64,000 nucleotides of DNA, taken from the NCBI RefSeq assembly GCF_000712035.1, contig NZ_JONV01000007.1, positions 310,001 to 374,000 on the forward strand. The letters run 5' to 3'. The first letter of the stretch is position 1. Every line of letters begins with the position of its first letter. Shown here piece by piece: positions 8,162 through 15,936 of the stretch. A model generated the notes under the pieces. It ran no database searches and was not told where the DNA came from. It saw only the letters and a program-made list of their open reading frames with translations. This DNA is from Salinicoccus luteus DSM 17002. GTDB taxonomy: Bacteria > Bacillota > Bacilli > Staphylococcales > Salinicoccaceae. The position numbers and the translations under genes are program-made.

Positions 8162-8192
8162 AAAAAACCAGCATCTTCCGATGCTGGTTTTT
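8162..8192. terminator. Bidirectional terminator between XRE and MFS genes
   Basis: A perfect 13-bp stem (8163-8175 with 8180-8192) with a TTCC loop; A and T tracts in the outer stem serve both strands. Confidence 0.88.
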
Positions 8193-8210
8193 AGGCATTC
8201 CATATTTTCA

Positions 8211-9404
8211 TCATTGCTGTGACATCCGCTTCTCAGCACTCTCATGGCGTCCATAGACGACATGGAAGATCCCCATGGCAAGTAGTATGGAGATGACGAG
8301 GAACTGATAAAGTCCTCCGTAGCCGATCGACGGTACGAGGAAACCGAGGAAAAAGGGTCCGAAACCGAGTCCAATCTCAAGCATTATGAAATAGGTGCTG
8401 GTGGCAAGCCCCACGTTCTCACGGGAGGCCAGGTTAACGCAGACGGTCTGTGCAACGGACTGGAAATTTCCATAGCCGAATCCTATGAGGACACTGGAAG
8501 CCAGCAGGACGACGCCCGTCGTCGCGCTGCCCAGTACGAAGAATCCGAGAGCCATCAGTATGAATGACGGATAAAGGACAATGTTGGCACCCTTCTGGTC
8601 CATCAGCCGGCCTGTGAATGGACGCGTCACCGTAATGGATATGGCATAGACGATGAAGAAGAAGCTTGCTGCAGTGACAAGGCCCACTTCATCCGCATAC
8701 ATGTTCAGGAAGGATAGGACGCCTGCATAGGCAAGTCCCATGAAGAGGATGGAAAAGCCCATCGGCAATGCATCCCTATCGATCATCCTGAATCCCCTCA
8801 CCGTCGGCTTCATCGGCCGCTTGACGTTGTTCGTCCGGACCATTGGTATCATCAAGGCCACAATCAGTACCATTCCCGCAACCAGCAGAAGCATCATACG
8901 GTAGGATATGGAACCTGCAAGCAGGAAGCCAAGGAACGGACCGACTGCAGAACCGAGCACAAAGCTCAGACTGAAGTAGCTGATGCCCTCGCCCCTGCGG
9001 TTTTCAGGCACAGATATCGTGGCCAGCGTATTGAGGGCCGTACTGATCAGTCCCGTAGCAAAACCATTCAGGAAACGCGTGGCAATCAACAGCGACAGGC
9101 CACCCTCGATGAAGTACAGACAGTACGTGACAAAGAACATCGCCGTACCTATATAAAGGAGCCGCCTTGCTCCCAGCCGGTTGATCTGTTGGCCCGTCAA
9201 TGCGCGGCCGACAAGAACACCAACGATGAAAATACTTGCTACGAGTCCAGCCGTACTGGGTGAAGCATTGTAGTTGTCGATGGCAAAGCTTCCGATGGTG
9301 ACCATCGATACATACATGGAAAACATGATGATGAAGTGGTACATGAATATGACGACGAATTCCTTCGTCCATATTCTATCGTTTGAATACTCGCTGTTCT
9401 GCAA
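8211..9404 (-). CDS. Major facilitator superfamily transporter (probable exporter)
   Basis: A 397-residue membrane protein with about 12 hydrophobic helices. The loop between helices 2 and 3 reads GRALTGQQINRLGARRLLY, a version of the MFS motif A. The cytoplasmic loop between the two six-helix halves (about residue 200) is short and basic. It lies 15 bp downstream of a MarR regulator in one operon, an arrangement typical of drug or metabolite exporters induced by their substrate. No substrate can be assigned from sequence alone. Confidence 0.84.
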   Translation of the reverse strand: MQNSEYSNDRIWTKEFVVIFMYHFIIMFSMYVSMVTIGSFAIDNYNASPSTAGLVASIFIVGVLVGRALTGQQINRLGARRLLYIGTAMFFVTYCLYFIEGGLSLLIATRFLNGFATGLISTALNTLATISVPENRRGEGISYFSLSFVLGSAVGPFLGFLLAGSISYRMMLLLVAGMVLIVALMIPMVRTNNVKRPMKPTVRGFRMIDRDALPMGFSILFMGLAYAGVLSFLNMYADEVGLVTAASFFFIVYAISITVTRPFTGRLMDQKGANIVLYPSFILMALGFFVLGSATTGVVLLASSVLIGFGYGNFQSVAQTVCVNLASRENVGLATSTYFIMLEIGLGFGPFFLGFLVPSIGYGGLYQFLVISILLAMGIFHVVYGRHESAEKRMSQQ

Positions 9405-9419
9405 AGTGGCACACCCTTC

Positions 9420-9827
9420 CTATAAATTCATTCTCCTGAGTGAACGGATCAGCATTTCCATCTCTTCATGGTCGAAATCCTCCAGGACTTCTCGCTGCAT
9501 CGCATTCATCCTGCCGCTGACTTCATCAAACAGATCTTTGCCGGATTCCGTCATCCTCAGATATTTGATGCGGCGGTCCTCCCCCTGTTTGGACTCGATG
9601 AGGCCGAGTTCAAGCAGATGCTTGATCACCTTCGTCGCCGTCGGCTTTTCGATGCCCCTCCGCCGGCTCACATCCACTGAGGTCGTCGTACCGTTCTTTG
9701 CGATATCTTTAAGTATCAGCCACTGTGAGCTGTACAGATTGTATGATGAAAGGATGGTGTTCGCCCGGTTGATATAGGGACGGTATATTGCAATATAGGC
9801 ATCAAATAATTCCTGTTCGATACGCAT
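9420..9827 (-). CDS. MarR-family transcriptional regulator
   Basis: A 135-residue winged-helix protein of standard MarR length. The winged helix spans about residues 30-100 (SSQWLILKDIAKNGTTT, then the RGIEKPTATKVIKHLLELGL recognition region and the EDRRIKYL wing). It is first in an operon with the MFS gene. A 17-bp perfect palindrome overlaps the start of its own transcript, so autorepression relieved by a small ligand is the expected behaviour. Which compound is sensed is unknown. Confidence 0.88.
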   Translation of the reverse strand: MRIEQELFDAYIAIYRPYINRANTILSSYNLYSSQWLILKDIAKNGTTTSVDVSRRRGIEKPTATKVIKHLLELGLIESKQGEDRRIKYLRMTESGKDLFDEVSGRMNAMQREVLEDFDHEEMEMLIRSLRRMNL

Positions 9828-9843
9828 TGGACAACCCCCTTGG

Positions 9844-9907
9844 TTAGTTAGACTAACTAATTATATAGCGTGCATAGTTACAAGTCAATTTATGCAAACG
9901 GTTACTT
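9844..9907 (-). promoter_or_regulatory. marR promoter, 17-bp MarR operator and a cre-like site
   Basis: Leftward -35 TTGACT (9883-9888) and -10 TATAAT (9860-9865) are 17 bp apart. The palindrome TTAGTTAGACTAACTAA (9844-9860) is perfect around its central base and abuts the -10, covering the start site near 9853. At 9892-9907 a cre-like sequence matches the consensus at 15 of 16 positions, centred about 47 bp upstream of the start; it may be coincidental. Confidence 0.8.
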
Positions 9908-9920
9908 TTAAAATAAATGA

Positions 9921-9941
9921 AAAACCGGCGCATCGGCCGGT
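9921..9941 (-). terminator. Terminator of the LacI-family gene
   Basis: A 6-bp GC-rich stem (9924-9929 with 9936-9941) followed leftward by Us from 9921-9924; it overlaps the last base of the stop codon. Confidence 0.65.
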
Positions 9942-10921
9942 CATCTTTCCATAAGCGCCCCTTTATAGCTGTGGATTCGATGTTCTGTGGATGTTTCATT
10001 TTCAACCCGCCCCATCACCGTCCGATACGCCTCTTCTGCAATGTTTTCAATCGGCTGGGCAATGGTCGTAATTTTCGGCCTGTATACGTTGGCAAGCGGA
10101 AGATCGTCAATCGCAACAAGGTGGTTTTCTGCTTCCAGATTCAAACTGTGGGCGTTGGCATATTCCAGAAACGCCATCAGTGCAAAGTCGTTCGCGAGTA
10201 CTATGCCACTGGATGGCCGCTCTTTGAATTCTGCTTCAATCCTTCGATACAGTGCATCATTGGTATCCGTAATGGCGTGGTGGGAGGCATCCATTCTTTC
10301 TGCAATATTCCTGAATGCTTCGAGCCGTTCAATCCGTGGTGTAAGCGCCATGTCATCCGAAGCACCGATATAGTAGAAATGCTCCACTGCACGACCCTTT
10401 AGATGATCAAGCGCAAGGGAAATCGCCTGATGGTTGTCCAACTTGAATGCGGGGATATCTATGTCTTTGACATACCGGTCGATGAAGACGATTGGGAACT
10501 GCTGGGCGGCAAGTTTCCTGTACAGATCATCATTCCCCCTCGTCGGCATGATGATGAGTCCATCCACCTGTTTCTCAAGGAGCCCATCGATGTACTTGCG
10601 TTCCTTCTTCGGGTCATCGTCGGCATTGCATATGATGAGGTTATAGCCGTCACGATCGCAATAGTCCTCGATCTTTCTCGTCATACCCACTGCAAAATGG
10701 TGCAGGATGTTCGACACGATGATGCCGATGGTCTTTGTCGATGCACTCTTCAAGTTCCTCGCCATATAATTGGGGCGATAACCCAGGGATTCAATCGCCT
10801 TAAATACCCGTTCCTTCGTCTCCTCCCCCATGTAGTGGTACCGTCCATTCAAATATTGGGAAACGGTGCTGGTGGAAACCCCAGCCTCTCGTGCAACATC
10901 TTTGATTGTCACCTTTTTCAT
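9941..10921 (-). CDS. LacI/GalR-family regulator, probable KDG-pathway repressor
   Basis: A 326-residue protein with the LacI architecture: headpiece MKKVTIKDVAREAGVSTSTV at the N-terminus, hinge helix around residue 50 (NYMARNLKS), and a periplasmic-binding-protein-like effector domain starting with TKTIGIIVSN. It is divergent from kdgA-kdgK, separated by 102 bp containing an 18-bp palindrome with the central CG typical of this family. It therefore probably represses kdgA-kdgK and itself, with 2-keto-3-deoxygluconate or its phosphate as inducer, as for KdgR of Bacillus. Effector identity is inference. Confidence 0.86.
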   Translation of the reverse strand: MKKVTIKDVAREAGVSTSTVSQYLNGRYHYMGEETKERVFKAIESLGYRPNYMARNLKSASTKTIGIIVSNILHHFAVGMTRKIEDYCDRDGYNLIICNADDDPKKERKYIDGLLEKQVDGLIIMPTRGNDDLYRKLAAQQFPIVFIDRYVKDIDIPAFKLDNHQAISLALDHLKGRAVEHFYYIGASDDMALTPRIERLEAFRNIAERMDASHHAITDTNDALYRRIEAEFKERPSSGIVLANDFALMAFLEYANAHSLNLEAENHLVAIDDLPLANVYRPKITTIAQPIENIAEEAYRTVMGRVENETSTEHRIHSYKGALMER

Positions 10922-10938
10922 GATATAATACCCCTAAC

Positions 10939-10956
10939 TACTAAATCGTTTTAGTA
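10939..10956. promoter_or_regulatory. LacI-family operator between the regulator and kdgA
   Basis: TACTAAATCGTTTTAGTA has symmetric 7-base arms around a central TCGT. The central CpG is characteristic of LacI/GalR operators. It lies 18 bp from the regulator start and 68 bp from kdgA, so it can control both divergent transcripts. No convincing -35/-10 pair for kdgA could be fixed by eye. Confidence 0.75.
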
Positions 10957-11023
10957 AACTGTTTATTACTTAATGTATAGCCAAAGTGGTGAACAGTCAA
11001 GATATTTGAGGAGGACAAATTTA

Positions 11024-11662
11024 ATGAAGAAATTTGATGTTCTGAATGAAATTCGTGAAAACTACCTGATTGCGGTTGTCCGGGGCAAAGGTTTCGAGGA
11101 TACGGTGAAGATGATTGAAAACATCATCGAAGGCGGTATTAAAAACATCGAAATCACCTACACGACACCGAAGGCAAGTGAGCTGATCGAGCATTTTGCC
11201 ACAAACAGTGAAGCGTGTGTCGGCGCGGGTACGGTCATGTCCAGGGAGACAGCGGATGAGGCGATCCGTCGCGGCGCGCAATATATCGTCAGCCCACATT
11301 TCGACAAGGATGTCGCAGCACTCTGCAATCTGAACCAGATTCCCTACCTGCCTGGCTGTGCCACGGCGACGGAGGTTGCAGAAGCGATGAAATCAGGCGT
11401 GGATGTGATCAAGATCTTCCCGGGCGGCGTTCTCGGTGCATCATTCATCAAGGACATCAAAGGACCGATGCCACATGCGAACCTCATGCCTTCCGGCGGC
11501 GTCAATAAGGAGAACATGGCAGACTGGATCGAGAACGGCGCCTTTGCCATCGGCATCGGCAGTGCGCTCGCCAAAGGCTATGACGGATCGAACCCAGGAG
11601 TCGTCAAAGAGAACACTGAAGCATTCGTCTCAACCTATCAGAAAGCCGTGAAAGGGGAATAA
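11024..11662 (+). CDS. kdgA: 2-keto-3-deoxy-6-phosphogluconate aldolase
   Basis: A 212-residue class I aldolase that splits KDPG into pyruvate and glyceraldehyde 3-phosphate. The start at 11024 follows a GAGGAGGA ribosome site. Residues: E43 in NIEITYTTP, Schiff-base lysine K130 in DVIKIFPGG, and the phosphate-binding SGGVN near residue 155. It differs from DgoA at 1680-2306 in the loops around the active site, consistent with gluconate rather than galactonate stereochemistry. It pairs with kdgK two bases downstream, completing hexuronate breakdown begun by UxaC, UxuB and UxuA encoded nearby. Confidence 0.9.
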   Translation: MKKFDVLNEIRENYLIAVVRGKGFEDTVKMIENIIEGGIKNIEITYTTPKASELIEHFATNSEACVGAGTVMSRETADEAIRRGAQYIVSPHFDKDVAALCNLNQIPYLPGCATATEVAEAMKSGVDVIKIFPGGVLGASFIKDIKGPMPHANLMPSGGVNKENMADWIENGAFAIGIGSALAKGYDGSNPGVVKENTEAFVSTYQKAVKGE

Positions 11663-11664
11663 CC

Positions 11665-12672
11665 ATGAAATTCATTACATTCGGAGAAATCATGATGCGC
11701 CTGAGCACCGAAGCATCCGACACTTTCAAGACAGCCGACCAGATGAATGTCAACATCGGCGGCAGCGAGATGAATGTCACAATGAGCCTGGCTGCTTCCG
11801 GCGTCGATACTGCAGTGATCACTTCCCTGCCGGACAATGCCTTCGGTCAGCGTACCCTCTCACTGCTCAAGAGCAATGATGTGGAGACGCGCCATATCCG
11901 CATGAACGGCCAGCGCATGGGGACATACTTCCTGGAACAGGGATTCAATATCCGCTCCTCTTCAGTCGTCTATGACCGCAAGTATTCGAGCTTCGAGCAG
12001 TCTACGGTGGATGACTATGACTTCAAGGCCGCCTTCGAAGGATATGACTGGTTCCATTTCAGCGGCATCACACCCGCCCTCAACAAAGAACTTCAGAAGG
12101 TGCTGCTCCAGGCGGTGGAGACGGCCAAGGAGATGGGCCTCAAAATCAGTGCCGACCTCAATTTCAGGGGCAACCTCTGGTCTTTTGATGAAGCACGGTC
12201 GACGATGCCGCAGTTCATCAAGTACTGCGATGTCATCTTCGGCTATGAGCCGATCGAGCTGAAGGAGGATGGCAAAGAGGTCAAGGACGGCCTCGAGCGC
12301 AATCCCGATGCCGATACCCTGGCGCCGATACTTGAAAAACTGCATGCTGCATATGATATAGAATATATTGCATTCACCCAGCGCACCGTCGTCCATTCCA
12401 ACAGGAACATCATCAAGGGGATGCTGTCTTCGAAGGATGGAATCAGGGAAACGGATGCCTATGAAGTGGAGATCCTCGACCGGATCGGCACGGGTGACGC
12501 CTTCACCGCCGGTGTCATCCACGGACTGATGAATGGCCTCGGGGAACAGGATACCCTGCAGAATGCACTCGGCAACATGCTGTACAAGCATACGATCAGC
12601 GGAGACTTTACTACAGAAGATATATCAAAGATGGCGGATGTCCTCGATGCGACGAGAGAAGTGAAGAGATAG
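11665..12672 (+). CDS. kdgK: 2-keto-3-deoxygluconate kinase (PfkB family)
   Basis: A 335-residue ribokinase-family protein that phosphorylates KDG at C6. Features: MKFITFGEIMMRLS opening, NIGGSEMNV near residue 30, and the PfkB signature DRIGTGDAFTAG with catalytic D278. Only two bases separate it from kdgA, so both are read from one message. It ends before a strong bidirectional terminator. It is more diverged from the dgo-operon kinase than expected for a recent duplication, pointing to separate substrates. Confidence 0.9.
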   Translation: MKFITFGEIMMRLSTEASDTFKTADQMNVNIGGSEMNVTMSLAASGVDTAVITSLPDNAFGQRTLSLLKSNDVETRHIRMNGQRMGTYFLEQGFNIRSSSVVYDRKYSSFEQSTVDDYDFKAAFEGYDWFHFSGITPALNKELQKVLLQAVETAKEMGLKISADLNFRGNLWSFDEARSTMPQFIKYCDVIFGYEPIELKEDGKEVKDGLERNPDADTLAPILEKLHAAYDIEYIAFTQRTVVHSNRNIIKGMLSSKDGIRETDAYEVEILDRIGTGDAFTAGVIHGLMNGLGEQDTLQNALGNMLYKHTISGDFTTEDISKMADVLDATREVKR

Positions 12673-12677
12673 GGAAA

Positions 12678-12712
12678 AAACAGGCTGCACCCACTATGGA
12701 TGCAGCCTGTTT
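12678..12712. terminator. Bidirectional terminator between kdgK and the SDR gene
   Basis: A 12-bp perfect stem (12678-12689 with 12701-12712) with an 11-base loop and A/T outer tracts. Confidence 0.86.
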
Positions 12713-12733
12713 CATTGTTCATATGATTCCACC

Positions 12734-13585
12734 TTAGACACCAGAATATGCTGAGAACCCGCCATCGACCGGAATGACAATGCCTGTGACAAAGCCGGAT
12801 GCCTTATGGTCTGCCAAATAGAGCAGTGTGCCGAGCAGTTCTTCCGGTTCGCCGAAACGTCCCATCGGCGTGGCATTGATGATCTTATGGCTTCTGTCCG
12901 TCAGGTTGCCGTCCTTATCGAAAAGGAGGTCCCTGTTCTGGTTCGTTGCAAGGAAGCCCGGTGCCATGGCGTTTACTCTGACGCCCGTCCGTGACATGTA
13001 GACGCTGAGCCACTGTGTGAAGTTGCTGATTGCAGACTTCGCACCGCTGTAGGCCGGAATCTTGGTCAGCGGGGTGAAAGCGTTCATGGATGATACATTG
13101 ATTACACTGGCGTGCGCTTTCGGTGCCATGTCCCTGCCAAAGATCTGGGAAGGGATCAATGTCCCCAGGAAGTTGAGCTTGAAGACGAAATCGATGCCGT
13201 CCGTATCCAGTGCGAAGAAGTTCCTGACATTCGGGTCATCGAGCTTGTCGAGATCCAGATACTCATCTTCAGTGGACGCAGATGGATCATTGCCGCCGGC
13301 ACCGTTGACGAGGATGTCGCAAGTACCGAGGGATTTATTCACGTCTTCATGTGCTTTCTCTACAGATGTCTTATCTGTAACATCACATTGGACTGCGATC
13401 GCCTCCCCGCCTGCCTCCTTTATTTCAGAAGCCACCGTTTCGCAAGACTCGAGTGTGCGTCCGAGGACGGCAACTTTCGCACCAGCATCCGCAAGTGCAC
13501 GGCAAAAGTATGAACCAAGGACACCGCCACCGCCCGTCACGACTGCAACCTGGTCTTTAAGATTTGTATTGAAAGGGGTAGTCAT
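12734..13585 (-). CDS. uxuB: D-mannonate oxidoreductase / fructuronate reductase, SDR type
   Basis: A 283-residue classical short-chain dehydrogenase resembling Bacillus YjmF (UxuB). It reduces D-fructuronate to D-mannonate with NAD(P)H. The nucleotide loop is TGGGGVLGS (residues about 18-26), NGAGG follows strand 4, the catalytic serine is in INVSSMNAF and the YSGAK motif gives Tyr and Lys. The C-terminus GFVTGIVIPVDGGFSAYSG is typical. Start at 13585 gives a seven-base spacing to AGGAGG; the ATG at 13588 is also possible. It is divergent from the ROK repressor and shares its operator region, while UxuA and UxaC lie beyond it. Confidence 0.86.
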   Translation of the reverse strand: MTTPFNTNLKDQVAVVTGGGGVLGSYFCRALADAGAKVAVLGRTLESCETVASEIKEAGGEAIAVQCDVTDKTSVEKAHEDVNKSLGTCDILVNGAGGNDPSASTEDEYLDLDKLDDPNVRNFFALDTDGIDFVFKLNFLGTLIPSQIFGRDMAPKAHASVINVSSMNAFTPLTKIPAYSGAKSAISNFTQWLSVYMSRTGVRVNAMAPGFLATNQNRDLLFDKDGNLTDRSHKIINATPMGRFGEPEELLGTLLYLADHKASGFVTGIVIPVDGGFSAYSGV

Positions 13586-13616
13586 CATTCTTCCTCCTAT
13601 TTTATGGTAAATGAAA

Positions 13617-13665
13617 TTGCTCATTGTATAACTATTTGGTAATATTAGTTTATCTAACAAACCAA
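13617..13665. promoter_or_regulatory. ROK-gene promoter and 21-bp ROK operator (site 1)
   Basis: Rightward -35 TTGCTC (13617-13622) and -10 TAATAT (13640-13645) are 17 bp apart. An imperfect inverted repeat at 13645-13665 (arms TTAGTTTAT and AACAAACCAA, 14 of 21 symmetric) lies on the start site. It resembles XylR-type operators, and 16 of its 21 bases recur at 20195-20215 in front of the TRAP operon. Confidence 0.72.
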
Positions 13666-13680
13666 AACGAGGTGTACCTT

Positions 13681-14850
13681 ATGGTTACTGGTGATTCGAA
13701 CTATATTAAAACGATGAACCGCAAACTTGTACTTGAAGATATCATCCGCAGCCGCTCCATTTCAAGGGTGGACATATCAAAACGCACCGGACTGAACAAG
13801 GCGACGGTCTCTTCACAGGTGAATGAACTGATCGACCAGTCCCTGGTCATAGAAAAGCCGGTTGAAAACTATGCACAGCCCGGCCGTCGGCCGATCATCC
13901 TGGAACTTGATCCGATGAGCACATATTCCATCGGCATCGATATCGACCGTTCCCATATACGCATCATGCTCATCAATCTTAAAGGCATGACCATCTACAA
14001 CAACATCCATGATTTCGACATCCGTCATACGGACACACTTGCCGAACTGCTGCCTACTCTACTCGAGCCCGTCATCAGCCAGTACAATGAAGTCTATCGG
14101 CCGAACCAGCTCGTCGGCATCGGCATCAGTCTCCATGGCATTGTCAATGCCGAACTGGAACTGCTCTACTCTCCGCCGCAGCAGCTTGATTTGAAGCCGC
14201 TTCTGTCCGAGCTTGAGGAACGATTCGAAGTGCCTGTCCATATCGACAACAACGCCAATATGTCCGTCCGTGCCGAACAGTCGTTCACTGCATACGAGAC
14301 GAACCTCTACAGTATGACGCTGTCCAGTGGTATCGGGCTCGGCATCCTGCTGAACAATGAAGTGTTCCATGGCTTTTCCGGCTATGCCGGTGAGGTTGGA
14401 CATATGATCATCAAGCAGGACGGCATCGAGTGCCGATGCGGAAACAGAGGATGCTTCGAGCGCTATGCTTCAGACGAGGTCCTCACCCGCTCGCTTGCCG
14501 ACGCAGGCATCTCCCTCATTGAATTTCCGACATATGAATCCCTGAAGGCGGACGAGAAGGCGAAGGCCATATTCGAAGACTACATCTCCTTCATCACCGT
14601 CGGACTGAACAACATCATCAATGTCTTCAATCCTAAAAAGCTGGTCATCAACAGCACCATATTTTCGAAATATCCGGAACTGCTTGATGAACTCAAGCCC
14701 GGCCTTACATCATCGTTCATCGATTATGGGGACATCCTCATCTCGCCGCTCGGTACACAGTCCAGCGCCCTCGGCGCAGCACTTGTCCCCCTTGCGAAAT
14801 TCCTCGATATCAACCATTTCGATCTGAACGCCTATCATATTGCCCATTAA
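13681..14850 (+). CDS. ROK-family transcriptional repressor (XylR-like) of hexuronate genes
   Basis: A 389-residue protein with an N-terminal winged helix (about residues 15-75; ISKRTGLNKATVSSQVNEL) and a C-terminal ROK sugar-kinase-like domain. It keeps the zinc-binding ECRCGNRGCFERYAS cluster near residue 260 and GYAGEVGHM before it. The start at 13681 has AGGTG upstream; the frame extends further 5' without a ribosome site. It is divergent from uxuB and convergent with uxuA. Shared operator sequences at both its own promoter and the TRAP-uxaC-uxuA promoter make it the likely hexuronate-responsive repressor. The inducer (glucuronate, fructuronate or other) is not known. Confidence 0.87.
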   Translation: MVTGDSNYIKTMNRKLVLEDIIRSRSISRVDISKRTGLNKATVSSQVNELIDQSLVIEKPVENYAQPGRRPIILELDPMSTYSIGIDIDRSHIRIMLINLKGMTIYNNIHDFDIRHTDTLAELLPTLLEPVISQYNEVYRPNQLVGIGISLHGIVNAELELLYSPPQQLDLKPLLSELEERFEVPVHIDNNANMSVRAEQSFTAYETNLYSMTLSSGIGLGILLNNEVFHGFSGYAGEVGHMIIKQDGIECRCGNRGCFERYASDEVLTRSLADAGISLIEFPTYESLKADEKAKAIFEDYISFITVGLNNIINVFNPKKLVINSTIFSKYPELLDELKPGLTSSFIDYGDILISPLGTQSSALGAALVPLAKFLDINHFDLNAYHIAH

Positions 14851-14855
14851 TACGA

Positions 14856-14884
14856 GAAAAGGATAAGTCAAACTTATCCTTTTC
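14856..14884. terminator. Bidirectional terminator between the ROK gene and uxuA
   Basis: A perfect 12-bp stem (14856-14867 with 14873-14884) with a 5-base loop; the A-rich left arm and T-rich right arm provide U tracts in both directions. Confidence 0.87.
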
Positions 14885-14886
14885 TT

Positions 14887-15921
14887 TTATTTTCTATTTA
14901 CTGTATCGATGATGCCGTTCAGGTAGGCAGCACCGAGTGCACGGTCGTAGAGGCCATAGCCCGGTCTGCCCGTCTCGCCCCAGATCATGCGGCCGTGGTC
15001 CGGACGGATCGGCACGTCGACGCCGCTTTCGACGAGCTTCCCGACGATGCCCACCATATCGAGTGAGCCGTCATGCACGGAGTGGGATGTCTCCTGGAAG
15101 GAGCGTTCGCCGGTCCATTTGACGTTCCTGGCATGCACGAAGTGGATGCGTTCCTTGGCGAGTTTGATGATCTCGAACAGGTCATTCTCCGGTGTGGAAC
15201 CATAGGACCCCGTACAGAACGTGATGCCGTTGTGTCTGCTCGGCACGGCTTTGAACAGCTTCCGGAGGGCATCGGCACCGGTGATGATGCGCGGCAGGCC
15301 GAAGATGCTCCATGGTGGATCGTCCGGGTGGATGGCCATCAGGACATCCTCCGCCTCTGCGACCGGGATGATGCGCTCGAGGAAGTAGATCAGGTTGTCG
15401 AACAGCTGGTCTGCGCTGATGTTCTGGTAGGCATCGATGATCTCCTTCAGGTCGTCCGTCTGGTAGGACAGGTCCCAGCCCGGCAGCGTGAGTTCACCGC
15501 TCAAAGGATTGATGCCCTTCACCAGCGCCTCGTCATACTTCAGGGAATTCGAACCGTCCGGCAGTGGGGCATCGAGCTCGATGCGCGTCCAGTCGAACAC
15601 CGGCATGAAGTTGTAGCAGACCGTCCGGATACCCGCTTTCGCCAGGTTTCGGATCGTCTCCCTGTAGTTCTCGATCAATGCGTCGCGGTGGCCGCGGCCC
15701 ATTTTGATGTCTTCGTGGACCGGCACGGATTCGATGACGTTCAGGCGCATGCCGTGTGCCGCCACCGCGTCCCGCAGCTTCACGATCTCATCGTACGGCC
15801 AGACCTCCCCGGCCGGGATGTCGTAGATTGCCGATACGATCCCCTTCATCTGTGGAATCTGGCGGATGTCCTCAAGCTTCACCGGATCATCCGATCCATA
15901 CCATCTAAAACTCATTTCCAT
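14887..15921 (-). CDS. uxuA: Mannonate dehydratase
   Basis: A 344-residue TIM-barrel enzyme that dehydrates D-mannonate to 2-keto-3-deoxygluconate using a divalent metal. Family landmarks are CYNFMPVFDWTR near residue 127, MAIHPDDPPW near 215, FCTGSYGS near 252, VHARNVK near 280 and RPDHGRMIWGE near 320; the histidines, aspartate and cysteine in these contribute metal ligands. Its ribosome site GGGAG precedes the 15921 start by eight bases. It is last in the TRAP-uxaC-uxuA operon, 15 bp after uxaC, and supplies KdgK and KdgA. Confidence 0.93.
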   Translation of the reverse strand: MEMSFRWYGSDDPVKLEDIRQIPQMKGIVSAIYDIPAGEVWPYDEIVKLRDAVAAHGMRLNVIESVPVHEDIKMGRGHRDALIENYRETIRNLAKAGIRTVCYNFMPVFDWTRIELDAPLPDGSNSLKYDEALVKGINPLSGELTLPGWDLSYQTDDLKEIIDAYQNISADQLFDNLIYFLERIIPVAEAEDVLMAIHPDDPPWSIFGLPRIITGADALRKLFKAVPSRHNGITFCTGSYGSTPENDLFEIIKLAKERIHFVHARNVKWTGERSFQETSHSVHDGSLDMVGIVGKLVESGVDVPIRPDHGRMIWGETGRPGYGLYDRALGAAYLNGIIDTVNRK

Positions 15922-15936
15922 AACAGTCGCTCCCTT

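Noticed and set aside
13600-13625. cre-like ATGAAATTGCTCAT upstream of uxuB
   Set aside because: The central CG required for CcpA binding is TG here, so it is not counted as a cre.
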